DNA from: Rubrobacter_D sp963840835
GTDB taxonomy: Bacteria > Actinomycetota > Rubrobacteria > Rubrobacterales > Rubrobacteraceae
NCBI GenBank assembly: GCA_963840835.1
Contig: CAWJAM010000009.1
Span: 248,001-312,000 of the forward strand
Length of the DNA: 64,000 bases
Direction: 5' to 3'
Under the pieces are notes generated by a model. That model was not told the DNA's origin, ran no database searches, and saw nothing but the letters and a program-made list of their open reading frames with translations. Made by a program: the position numbers and the translations under genes. Shown here one piece after another: positions 53,131-60,181 of this stretch; positions within the stretch are counted from its first letter, which is position 1, and every line of letters begins with the position of its first letter.

Positions 53131-53524
53131 GCAACTCCTCCATTACGGCCATCTGCACCCCGGCCATCTCGCTGGACTCGAAGTCCTCACCGTGGTCCAT
53201 CCCTCCCAAGTGTAGCGCGCCGTGCACGACAAGCTCCTCGACGCCAACCTCGGGGCCAGCGCAAGAGGGGCAGATCACGACCTCCCCCACCATCTCCCCA
53301 TACGGCCCGTCCACCTCGAAGCTGAGCACGTCGGTCGGCTCGTCTCTACCTCTGAACCTCACGTTGAGGTTGCGGATGGTCTCGGCGCTCACGAGGGCCA
53401 CGGAGACCTCGCCGATCCGGGCGACATCGAGGCCCACTTTGGAGAGAGAGGCTGCGAAGAGGCGGGAGGCGGTCTCCTCGCCCAGTCCTGCGTAGCCCAC
53501 CTCGTCCACGACGGCGACGGACAT
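53114..53524 (-). CDS. ybeY: Endoribonuclease YbeY
   Basis: YbeY is a zinc ribonuclease acting in 16S rRNA maturation and ribosome quality control. The 136-residue protein has LNVRFRGRDEPTDVLSFEVDG, GEVVICP, and the metal-binding motif HGALHLGGMDHGEDF, matching HGxLHLxGxDH. The three His are present. It overlaps the DgkA-PAP2 gene by 17 bases. Genomic position between phoH and era-like genes fits Gram-positive synteny. Confidence 0.94.
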   Translation of the reverse strand: MSVAVVDEVGYAGLGEETASRLFAASLSKVGLDVARIGEVSVALVSAETIRNLNVRFRGRDEPTDVLSFEVDGPYGEMVGEVVICPSCAGPEVGVEELVVHGALHLGGMDHGEDFESSEMAGVQMAVMEELRGEEG

Positions 53525-53562
53525 GGACGGGTAGCCCTTCAGGTGGCTTCTCCGTCCACAGC

Positions 53563-55146
53563 CTAGCCAGCCGACTTCCCGTTGCGGTCTTCGCCTGAGG
53601 GTTCGGGGTATTCGATGCGCGGCCCGAGGAAGCCTATCAGCGACTCACGTATGGCCTCCCCGGCTTCGTGGATGTCGTGCATGGTCAGGCTGCATTCATC
53701 GAACTGGCCATCCTGGAGTTTCCTCCTCACGGTGTCTGCGACCACGTCCTCGATCCGCTTCGGGGTCGGCTTCGGCAGGGATTTGACCGTGGCTTCGATG
53801 GAGTCGGCGAGCATCATGATTCCGGCCTCCTTCGACTTCGGCAGGCCGCTTGCGTAGCGAAAGTCCGACTCACGGACCGCGCTCTCGTCGGGGGCGCCCT
53901 CCAGGGCTTTGCGGTAGAAGTACTCGATGCGGGTCGAGCCGTGATGCTGGGCGATGATGTCCAGTATCTCCGGCGGCAGACCCCAGGCTGATCCTATCTC
54001 GAGGCCGTCCTTGACGTGTCGTTTAATCACCTTGGCGGAGAGCGTCGGGGAGAGGGCGGCGTGCGGGTTGATCTGGGCGATCTGGTTCTCCACGAAGTAG
54101 GCGGGATGCTCGATCTTGCCGATGTCGTGGTAGTAGGCCCCTACCTGGGCAAGTAGCGCGTCAGCGCCGACCCTTTCGGCGGCCCTCTCGGCGAGGAGTC
54201 CGACCTGCATCGAGTGGGAGAAGGTACCAGGAGCGTTGCGCAGGAGCTTGTCGAGCAGGGGGTGGCGGGGGTCCGAGAGCTCGAGCAACTTCATCGGGGT
54301 GAGGATGTTAAAGGCGTCCTCCAGGAATGGCAGCAGCACCATCGCCAGCATCAGCGAGAGGAGACCGTTGCCAAGGCCGAGGACGCCCAGCCAGAGCGCT
54401 TTCTGAGGGCTGCCACCGCCGACCAGGCCGACGGCAAAAGTCACCACGCCCATCACCACAGCTATGACCAGGCCAGCCTTCAGGAGCCGCTGGCGCGAGT
54501 CCACGCGCACGGTCGTGTAGATCGCAAATCCGGAGCCGAGAAGCAGGGCCGCGGTCAGGAGGAAGTCGTTTCCGCTGAGGATGCCGACGTTGATGCTTGT
54601 GATCACGACCATAAGGAACATGAGCCTCGGCCCCAAGAGCATAGTCCCGATGATGGAGAGGCCTGCCAGGGGTGTCAGATAGGGGTTGAAGTCGAGCGCG
54701 ATGAACAGGCGGGCGAGCGCGGTAAAGAGGATCGTGAGCGAGGCGGCCAGCACGAGCCGTATCGCCGAGTTCGTCTTGAGTATGCGCTCCCCGAAGCGCT
54801 CCAGAAAGTACCAGGCGATCCACATCTCGGCCGCCACCACTATGCCAACCCCGACCAGCGCCATCCACGGGTCGGCCGTGCGGAGCAGGTCGAGCGACTC
54901 CAGCCGCGTCCTGTCGCTGGAGTCTATGATCCCCTGGGCGATGACCCTCTCGATCAGGGGCCTTGGCCCGATGCCTATGAGCGCCGTGAGGGCGAGCCAC
55001 GTCAGGGTGGTGAGCCCGACGTAGAGCCTGACCTTGGGTATGCGCTCGATCCAGGCCCTGAAACGCTCGAATCGTGTCGGCGGACGATGGAACTCATCGA
55101 CCCGCCTGCCCGGGGTTTTCTTGGGACTGGGTTTTCCGATTTTCAT
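53563..55146 (-). CDS. PgpH-like membrane HD-domain phosphodiesterase
   Basis: The 527-residue protein has a membrane region with about seven helices (residues 40-275) and a C-terminal HD domain with HSMQVGLLAERAAERVG, AYYHDIGKIEHPAYFVENQ, HVKDGLEIG and IIAQHHGST. The family (7TM-HD, PgpH) degrades cyclic di-AMP. The N-terminal extracellular domain usual in PgpH is short or missing; only about 40 residues precede helix 1 and the loop after it is small. Location next to phoH and ybeY is the common one. Function is inferred from the family. Confidence 0.85.
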   Translation of the reverse strand: MKIGKPSPKKTPGRRVDEFHRPPTRFERFRAWIERIPKVRLYVGLTTLTWLALTALIGIGPRPLIERVIAQGIIDSSDRTRLESLDLLRTADPWMALVGVGIVVAAEMWIAWYFLERFGERILKTNSAIRLVLAASLTILFTALARLFIALDFNPYLTPLAGLSIIGTMLLGPRLMFLMVVITSINVGILSGNDFLLTAALLLGSGFAIYTTVRVDSRQRLLKAGLVIAVVMGVVTFAVGLVGGGSPQKALWLGVLGLGNGLLSLMLAMVLLPFLEDAFNILTPMKLLELSDPRHPLLDKLLRNAPGTFSHSMQVGLLAERAAERVGADALLAQVGAYYHDIGKIEHPAYFVENQIAQINPHAALSPTLSAKVIKRHVKDGLEIGSAWGLPPEILDIIAQHHGSTRIEYFYRKALEGAPDESAVRESDFRYASGLPKSKEAGIMMLADSIEATVKSLPKPTPKRIEDVVADTVRRKLQDGQFDECSLTMHDIHEAGEAIRESLIGFLGPRIEYPEPSGEDRNGKSAG

Positions 55147-55160
55147 GGTCGCTCCCGGCC

Positions 55161-56129
55161 CTAGGCCATGCCGCCCTCTCCAGCACCCTCGTAGGCATCG
55201 ACTATGCGCATTACGAGATCGCTGCGAACGATGTCGTCGCGCCTCAGCCCTACGAATGATACGCCTTCTACACCCGTAAGCGTACTCCTGGCGTCCTGCA
55301 GACCACTGATGCGTCCGTTCGGCAGATCCACCTGCGTTATATCGCCCGTGATAACCATCTTGGAGCCGAAGCCGAGGCGCGTAAGGAACATCTTCATCTG
55401 CTGCGGGGTCGTATTCTGGGCCTCATCCAGAATAATAAACGCATCATTAAGCGTACGTCCCCTCATGAATGCCAGGGGGGCTATCTCGATTGTACCGCGC
55501 TCCAGGTGCGCCTGGAACTTCGCCGGGTCGACCATCTCGTAGAGCGCGTCGTAGAGCGGCCTGAAGTAAGGGTCGACCTTGGCCATCACGTCGCCTGGCA
55601 GGTAGCCAAGCGACTCGCCGGCCTCGACCGCCGGCCTGGTCAGGATGATCCTGGAGACCTCGCCCTTGTTCAGCGCCTCGACGGCGAGGGCTACGGCCAG
55701 GTACGTCTTGCCCGTCCCGGCCGGACCGATGCCGAAGACGACCTGGTTCTGGCGGATGGCATCGGTGTAAGCCTTCTGGTTGCGGGTCTTCGGCGCGACG
55801 CGACGCCCGCGATGGGTGAGGATGACGTCGCCAAGCACCTCCCGCCCACCGCCACCGTCGGCCATCTTGTAGAGCCTCTCAGCGGTCTCCGGCGTCGGAT
55901 GGTGCCCCTCCTCGGCGAGTCCGACCAGGCCATCGAAGACGGCCTCTGCCCTCTCCACAGCCGCCTCTGTGCCGCGCAAGACGATCTCGTTCCCCCGCAC
56001 GACAACCTCGCACTCGACGAGCTCCTCGACCCTCCTGAGCACAGAGTCCCTGTCCCCGAAGACCTCGAGCGTCCTCCCCGGCGGTATTACGAGCTTGACT
56101 TCGACCTGGCTATTGGTTCTGGTTTCCGT
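55161..56129 (-). CDS. phoH: PhoH-like ATPase; probable non-canonical start
   Basis: PhoH proteins are P-loop NTPases, often linked to RNA metabolism. The frame has the KH-like N-terminus (VEVKLVIPPGRTLEVFGDRDSVLRRVEELVECEVVVRGNEIVLRG), GIGPAGTGKTYLAVALAVEAL, LTRPAVEAGESLGYLPGD and FIILDEAQNTTPQQMKMFLTRLG. The first GTG, at 56042, would remove the first KH-like strand. No ATG, GTG or TTG lies between it and an in-frame TAA. An ACG at 56129, with GGAGG four bases upstream, gives 322 residues, the family length. That start is inferred. Confidence 0.9.
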   Translation of the reverse strand, partial: TETRTNSQVEVKLVIPPGRTLEVFGDRDSVLRRVEELVECEVVVRGNEIVLRGTEAAVERAEAVFDGLVGLAEEGHHPTPETAERLYKMADGGGGREVLGDVILTHRGRRVAPKTRNQKAYTDAIRQNQVVFGIGPAGTGKTYLAVALAVEALNKGEVSRIILTRPAVEAGESLGYLPGDVMAKVDPYFRPLYDALYEMVDPAKFQAHLERGTIEIAPLAFMRGRTLNDAFIILDEAQNTTPQQMKMFLTRLGFGSKMVITGDITQVDLPNGRISGLQDARSTLTGVEGVSFVGLRRDDIVRSDLVMRIVDAYEGAGEGGMA

Positions 56130-56140
56130 GTGGCCTCCTT

Positions 56141-56321
56141 TTTAGTTTTCAGGTTCAGGGCTTGGCGGTCGATGAGGGCGCTTCGCGAAGCGCCCCTACA
56201 GGTTGCCGGGTACCGGGGCCGAATGGATGCCGGCCCTTCCTCGGGACTGGCACGGGTGGATCGTCGCTCCGTCGGGTGCCATCTCCAACCCCTGATGCCT
56301 GAAACCTGTAGCCTGAAGCCT
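56141..56321. repeat. Gene-free spacer with palindrome and heptamer repeats
   Basis: This stretch contains the perfect 20-base palindrome GGGCGCTTCGCGAAGCGCCC (56176-56195), followed by ctacagg. Near the end lies gatgcctgaaacctgtagcc, then tgaagcc (56294-56320), with a seven-base period. No protein is supported. Confidence 0.75.
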
Positions 56322-56765
56322 TCACTGTAGCTTGTTTCGCACTAACGCGGAGAGCTGGCGTCCTTCGGCGCGGCCTTCGGAGAGCTCCATGGCGCGGCCC
56401 ATGACGGTGCCCATGTCCCGCATGCCGGTGGCGTTGGTGTCGTTTATAGCCGTGTCTACTATCTCTTCGAGCTTCTCTTGCGAGAGGGGCTCGGGGAGGT
56501 AGGAGCGGACGATCTCCGCCTCGGCCGACTCGGATGCGGCCCGCTCCTGGCGGCCCGCTTTGCGGAAGGCCTCGGCCGACTCGTCGCGTTGCTTGAGCTG
56601 GCGCCTGAGGATGGTCTGCTCTTCCTGCTCGGTTAGCGGCCGCCCTGCCTCTATCTCGGCGTTTTTCAGCGCGGCGCCCAGCATCCTCAGGGCGCCGACG
56701 CGGGCCTTGTCGCGCTGCTTCATGGCGGCCCTGGTGTCGTCCTGCAGCCTCTCACTTACGCTCAC
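56322..56765 (-). CDS. yqeY: GatB/YqeY domain protein
   Basis: The 147-residue protein matches the YqeY family of helical proteins related to the C-terminal domain of the GatB amidotransferase subunit: LQDDTRAAMKQRDKARVGALRMLGAALKNAEIEAGRPLTEQEEQTILRRQLKQRDESAEAFRKAGRQE, then RSYLPEPLSQEKLEEIVDTAINDTNATGMRDMGTVMGRAMELSEGRAEG. Exact role is unknown. It overlaps the HIT gene as GTGA. Confidence 0.92.
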   Translation of the reverse strand: MSVSERLQDDTRAAMKQRDKARVGALRMLGAALKNAEIEAGRPLTEQEEQTILRRQLKQRDESAEAFRKAGRQERAASESAEAEIVRSYLPEPLSQEKLEEIVDTAINDTNATGMRDMGTVMGRAMELSEGRAEGRQLSALVRNKLQ

Positions 56766-57115
56766 GGCATGCCCAGCTTCTTGCCGCCCATAACGTGCAG
56801 GTGGAGGTGGAAGACTTCTTGCCCGGCGTCGCGGCCGTTGTTTACCCTGACGGCGTACCCGCCCTCGGTGACGCCGAGTTTCTCGGCCACGACGCTGGAC
56901 ACCTCGAAGAGGCGCTTGACCACGGCATCGGGGAGGTCCCCGATCTCCTCCAGGTTGGCGACGTGTTGCCTGGGGATGACGAGTACGTGGACTGGGGCCT
57001 TACTGTTTATGTCTTCGAAGGCCAGCACATCGTCCTCGTCGTGGACCACCTCGGCATCCATCTCTCCCCGCGCTACCTTACAGAATATGCAGTCGGCCTC
57101 GCTCACGATCTCCAC
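56762..57115 (-). CDS. HIT family nucleotide hydrolase/transferase
   Basis: The 117-residue protein has CIFCKVARGEMDAEVVHDEDDVLAFEDINSKAPVHVLVIPRQHV and the HIT motif GQEVFHLHLHVMGGKKLGMP, with HLHLHV giving His-x-His-x-His. Members hydrolyse nucleotide phosphoramidates or adenylylated compounds. A Cys pair (CIFC) near the N-terminus may bind zinc. Neighbours rsmE, dnaJ and phoH fit the common Gram-positive arrangement. Confidence 0.93.
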   Translation of the reverse strand: MEIVSEADCIFCKVARGEMDAEVVHDEDDVLAFEDINSKAPVHVLVIPRQHVANLEEIGDLPDAVVKRLFEVSSVVAEKLGVTEGGYAVRVNNGRDAGQEVFHLHLHVMGGKKLGMP

Positions 57116-57119
57116 TCCC

Positions 57120-57833
57120 CTAACGTTTTACCCTATTCTCCGCCGCGGCCAGTGCCCGCGCCACCGCGACGATACCAGCCGTCTCGCTGCGAAGCCTGTA
57201 CGGTCCGAGACCGCCCAAGGCCATGCCGGCCCTTTCCGCGAGCCGCAGCTCGCCCTCGCTCCAACCGCCCTCGGGCCCCACGAAGAGGCTCGCCGGAGAC
57301 CCTACGACGGCCTCGACGGGCCTGAGACTGGGAGCGTTGTGCAGTAGCACGCCGGTCTCCCCCACCCGCGAGACGGCGTCCGCGAATCGCACTGGCTCTG
57401 CGACCTCGGGTACTCGTAGCCTCCGCGACTGCCGCGCCGCGGCCTCGGCCACCCTGTGCCAGCGTCCAACCTTGCCCTCGCGCGGGTTCACGACGCCGCG
57501 CTCCGTCAGCAGAGGCACTATGCTCGTGACGCCGACCTCCGTGGCTTTCTCGACGACGAGGTCCATCCTCCCCCCCTTCGGCACCGCCTGATATAGCGAG
57601 ATCTCAAATTCCGTACTATCAGGCGCCGCAAGTTCCTCGAGGACGGCGGCCTCTCTCCCACCGCGCAACTCGGCGGCGAAGAGCCTACCCGTACGGTCTA
57701 CAACCTCGACCTTATCCCCGGTCCTGGCGCGCAGGACCTCGAAAGCGTGGTGGGCCTCGCCCGCCGGCAGATACAGGACTTCGTCCGGCTCCAAAATGGA
57801 GTCAAGGAAGATTCGGGTTATGGGCGTGCGCGT
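57120..57833 (-). CDS. rsmE: 16S rRNA (uracil-1498-N3)-methyltransferase; probable non-canonical start
   Basis: RsmE methylates U1498 of 16S rRNA and is a SPOUT enzyme with a knot. The protein has YLPAGEAHHAFEVLRARTGDKVEVVDRTG, QAVPKGGRMDLVVEKATEVGVTSIVPLLTERGVV, SRRLRVPEV and FVGPEGGWSEGELRLAERAGMALGGLGPYRLRSETAGIVAVARAL. The first canonical start, TTG 57794, has no Shine-Dalgarno and cuts the family N-terminus. Upstream frame reads RTPITRIFLDSILEPDEVL; an ACG at 57833 with GGGGG seven bases upstream would give 237 residues. The start is inferred. Confidence 0.9.
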   Translation of the reverse strand, partial: TRTPITRIFLDSILEPDEVLYLPAGEAHHAFEVLRARTGDKVEVVDRTGRLFAAELRGGREAAVLEELAAPDSTEFEISLYQAVPKGGRMDLVVEKATEVGVTSIVPLLTERGVVNPREGKVGRWHRVAEAAARQSRRLRVPEVAEPVRFADAVSRVGETGVLLHNAPSLRPVEAVVGSPASLFVGPEGGWSEGELRLAERAGMALGGLGPYRLRSETAGIVAVARALAAAENRVKR

Positions 57834-57844
57834 AACGAAGCCCC

Positions 57845-58978
57845 CTACCTGAAAACTCCTCTTAGGCGGTCGAAGAAGGAGCCGCCACCACCGTTGTAGG
57901 TCTCCTCGCCACTAACCGTCTCGAACTTCTCGAGCAACTCCCGCTGCTCCGAGGAGAGACGGGTCGGTATCATGACGTCGACGACGACCTTGAGATCCCC
58001 ACGCCCGCGCCGCCTGAGCCGAGGCATCCCATCGCCCCTGAGTTTGAGCGTCGCGCCAGGCTGCGTACCCGCGTCCAGCCTCACGGCCCTTGGCCCTTCG
58101 AGGGTGGGCACCTCCACTTCAGCCCCCAGCGTCGCATCGACGAAGCTGACCCTCATGTGGTGGATGAGATCCTCCCCGTCGCGCAACAGCTCGGGATCTT
58201 CATTAACCTTCACCCTGACGTACAGGTCTCCGGGCGGCGCGCCCGGTTCCCCCGCGTGCCCCCCGCCCGCGACCCGCAAGCTCATGCCGCTCTCTATGCC
58301 CTCTGGCACACGCAAGTGGTGGGTCTTCACCTCGCTCACTCTCCCGCTGCCACGGCAGTTGTCGCACACGACGTCGATGACGCTGCCGCGTCCGCCGCAG
58401 GTCGAGCACCTCCCCGTGGTCACCATCTGCCCGAGGATGCTCTCGCGCACCGTCCTGACGGATCCCGCGCCTCCGCAGGTGGGACAGGTGTGGGACTCAG
58501 TGCCGCCCACACCGTCGCAGACGTCGCAGTTGCTGACCACCTGGACATTGACCTCGCGGTCCACGCCGAAGGCGGCCTCGCGCAACGAAACCTCAACTGC
58601 AACTTCAGCATCGCTGCCACGGCTGGGTGCCTGGGCCGTTGACGTTCCGAAAAACGAGCCGCCGCCGAAACGGTCGCCGAAGAACGCCTCGAAGATGTCC
58701 TCGAAGCCCCCAAAGGGCTCTCCGCCGGGGTAACCGCCGGCTCCCCCGCCGCGTGGCACCTGGTGGCCGTAGGTATCGTAGGCGCGCCTGGCGTCCGGAT
58801 TCGAGAGTACCTCGTAGGCTTCGGTCAGCTCCTTGAAGCGTTCCTCTGCTTCGTGGTCGTTCGGGTTTGCGTCTGGGTGGTGGGAGCGGGCCAGGCGGCG
58901 GTAGGATTTCTTGATCTCCGCCTCCGACGCGTCCCGGGATAAGCCCAGAACCTCGTAGTAATCGCGTTTAGTCGCCAA
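57845..58978 (-). CDS. dnaJ: Chaperone DnaJ
   Basis: DnaJ delivers clients to DnaK and stimulates its ATPase. The 377-residue protein has the J domain with HPD (LARSHHPDANPNDHEAEERFKEL), a Gly/Phe-rich stretch (GGFEDIFEAFFGDRFGGGSFFG), and a zinc domain with four CxxCxGxG-like pairs: CDVCDGVG, CPTCGGAG, CSTCGGRG and CDNCRGSG. C-terminal substrate domains follow. It is downstream of hrcA. DnaK and GrpE are not in this window. Confidence 0.96.
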   Translation of the reverse strand: MATKRDYYEVLGLSRDASEAEIKKSYRRLARSHHPDANPNDHEAEERFKELTEAYEVLSNPDARRAYDTYGHQVPRGGGAGGYPGGEPFGGFEDIFEAFFGDRFGGGSFFGTSTAQAPSRGSDAEVAVEVSLREAAFGVDREVNVQVVSNCDVCDGVGGTESHTCPTCGGAGSVRTVRESILGQMVTTGRCSTCGGRGSVIDVVCDNCRGSGRVSEVKTHHLRVPEGIESGMSLRVAGGGHAGEPGAPPGDLYVRVKVNEDPELLRDGEDLIHHMRVSFVDATLGAEVEVPTLEGPRAVRLDAGTQPGATLKLRGDGMPRLRRRGRGDLKVVVDVMIPTRLSSEQRELLEKFETVSGEETYNGGGGSFFDRLRGVFR

Positions 58979-60007
58979 CTAGAACCGGGAATCCAGGCAG
59001 TTTGTCAGGGCCTCGGCGGCAGAGCGGACCGTCGTTATGGCGGCGTCGTAGTCCATGCGCTTCGGGCCTATAAGGCTTACCACGCCGTAAGGCCGCTCGC
59101 GGCGGCTGTAGGCCGAGGCAACGAGGCTCGTACCCGTCAGGTTCAGGAAACCACTCTCCGTGCCGATCGAGACGACGACCCCGCTGCTCGAGACGGAGCG
59201 CCTGAGGGCGTCGCCCATAAGGCGTAGCAACCACCGCCGGCGTTCGAACACCTCGATGACGGCCGAGAGGCTACCAGGGTCGAGGTCGTCCAGGCGGCTG
59301 AGGAGCGCAGAGGCGCCCTGGATGAAGACGCCGCGCTCGGTCGCCCTTCCCAGGGCGCCCACGGCTTCCAAAACGGCCCCGACGGCCATCGGGTCGTGGT
59401 CAGAGAGGGCGGTGCGCGCGGCGAGCCCCAGCTCCAGGTCGGTTCCGAGGGAGCGCCCTCCAAGCCAGGAGTTGAGCGCGGCGAAGATACCACGCAGTTC
59501 CTCGTCTTCGACGGGGATTGGGAGTGTGATCGCGGCGCTCGAAGAAGCGCCGCTCTCCATCGATACCACTAGCAACAACCTGCCTTCGCCGAGCGGCAAG
59601 TAGTCCACACGCGAGAGCGACTCGCCGAGCACGCTCGGTCCTGCCACGACAGCCAGCAGACGGGTAACCTCACTCATCCCTTCCGAGACACCGTGCAGCA
59701 GCTCGTCTACATTACCAAAGCCTTCGAGGGCCGCGAACGCCGTCTCGTCTCTGGAGTTCTCCTCCATCAGGGCGTCCACGTAGTAGCGGTAGCCACTGTC
59801 GGTCGGGACGCGCCCGGCGGAGGTATGCGGGTGGTCGAGCAAGCCTAGCGACTCCAGTTGGGCCAGCTCCGCCCGGATAGTCGAGCTGCTCGCGTCAACC
59901 TCATCGGACAGGGCATGGCTACCCACGGGTGCGCCCGTGGAGATGTAGATCTCCAACGTCTTCAGCAACAGCTCGCGCTGTCTCTCCGAAAGCTCAAAAT
60001 TCATCAT
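58979..60007 (-). CDS. hrcA: Heat-inducible transcription repressor HrcA
   Basis: HrcA represses chaperone operons by binding the CIRCE operator. The 342-residue protein has an N-terminal winged helix domain (ELSERQRELLLKTLEIYISTGAPVGSHALSDEVDASSSTIRAELAQLESLGLLDHPHTSAGRVPTDSGYRYYVD) and a GAF-like effector domain ending RPYGVVSLIGPKRMDYDAAITTVRSAAEAL. I see no CIRCE sequence (TTAGCACTC-N9-GAGTGCTAA) upstream, where a heptamer repeat element lies instead; binding could occur at other loci. Confidence 0.95.
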   Translation of the reverse strand: MMNFELSERQRELLLKTLEIYISTGAPVGSHALSDEVDASSSTIRAELAQLESLGLLDHPHTSAGRVPTDSGYRYYVDALMEENSRDETAFAALEGFGNVDELLHGVSEGMSEVTRLLAVVAGPSVLGESLSRVDYLPLGEGRLLLVVSMESGASSSAAITLPIPVEDEELRGIFAALNSWLGGRSLGTDLELGLAARTALSDHDPMAVGAVLEAVGALGRATERGVFIQGASALLSRLDDLDPGSLSAVIEVFERRRWLLRLMGDALRRSVSSSGVVVSIGTESGFLNLTGTSLVASAYSRRERPYGVVSLIGPKRMDYDAAITTVRSAAEALTNCLDSRF

Positions 60008-60028
60008 ACCGTGCGTGATTTTAGCATG

Positions 60029-60152
60029 TCAGCAATTCAGCTAGTCAGCACTTCAGCTTGCGCGTCATTCGAGACTCATCGTCTAGCGCAGTCCGGCTGC
60101 GGGCACGCGGTGTTACCTGACAAGCTGACCGGCTGAAATGCTGAAGTGCTGA
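60029..60152. repeat. Inverted heptamer-like repeat between lepA and hrcA
   Basis: GTCAGCA-ATTCAGC-TA-GTCAGCA-CTTCAGC at 60029-60058 is mirrored by GGCTGAAATGCTGAAGTGCTGA near 60131-60152; the core TCAGCACTTCAGC (60046-60058) is the exact reverse complement of GCTGAAGTGCTGA (60140-60152). The spacer 60008-60181 carries no gene. Confidence 0.8.
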
Positions 60153-60181
60153 TAAGCGCAGGCCGAAGGCCGGAGCGTGCT

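Noticed and set aside
60029..60152. CRISPR array
   Set aside because: The repeats are short, degenerate and inverted, without unique spacers of equal length; no cas genes nearby.
60008..60180. CIRCE operator upstream of hrcA
   Set aside because: TTAGCATG occurs but not the full TTAGCACTC-N9-GAGTGCTAA; the region is explained by the heptamer-like repeat.
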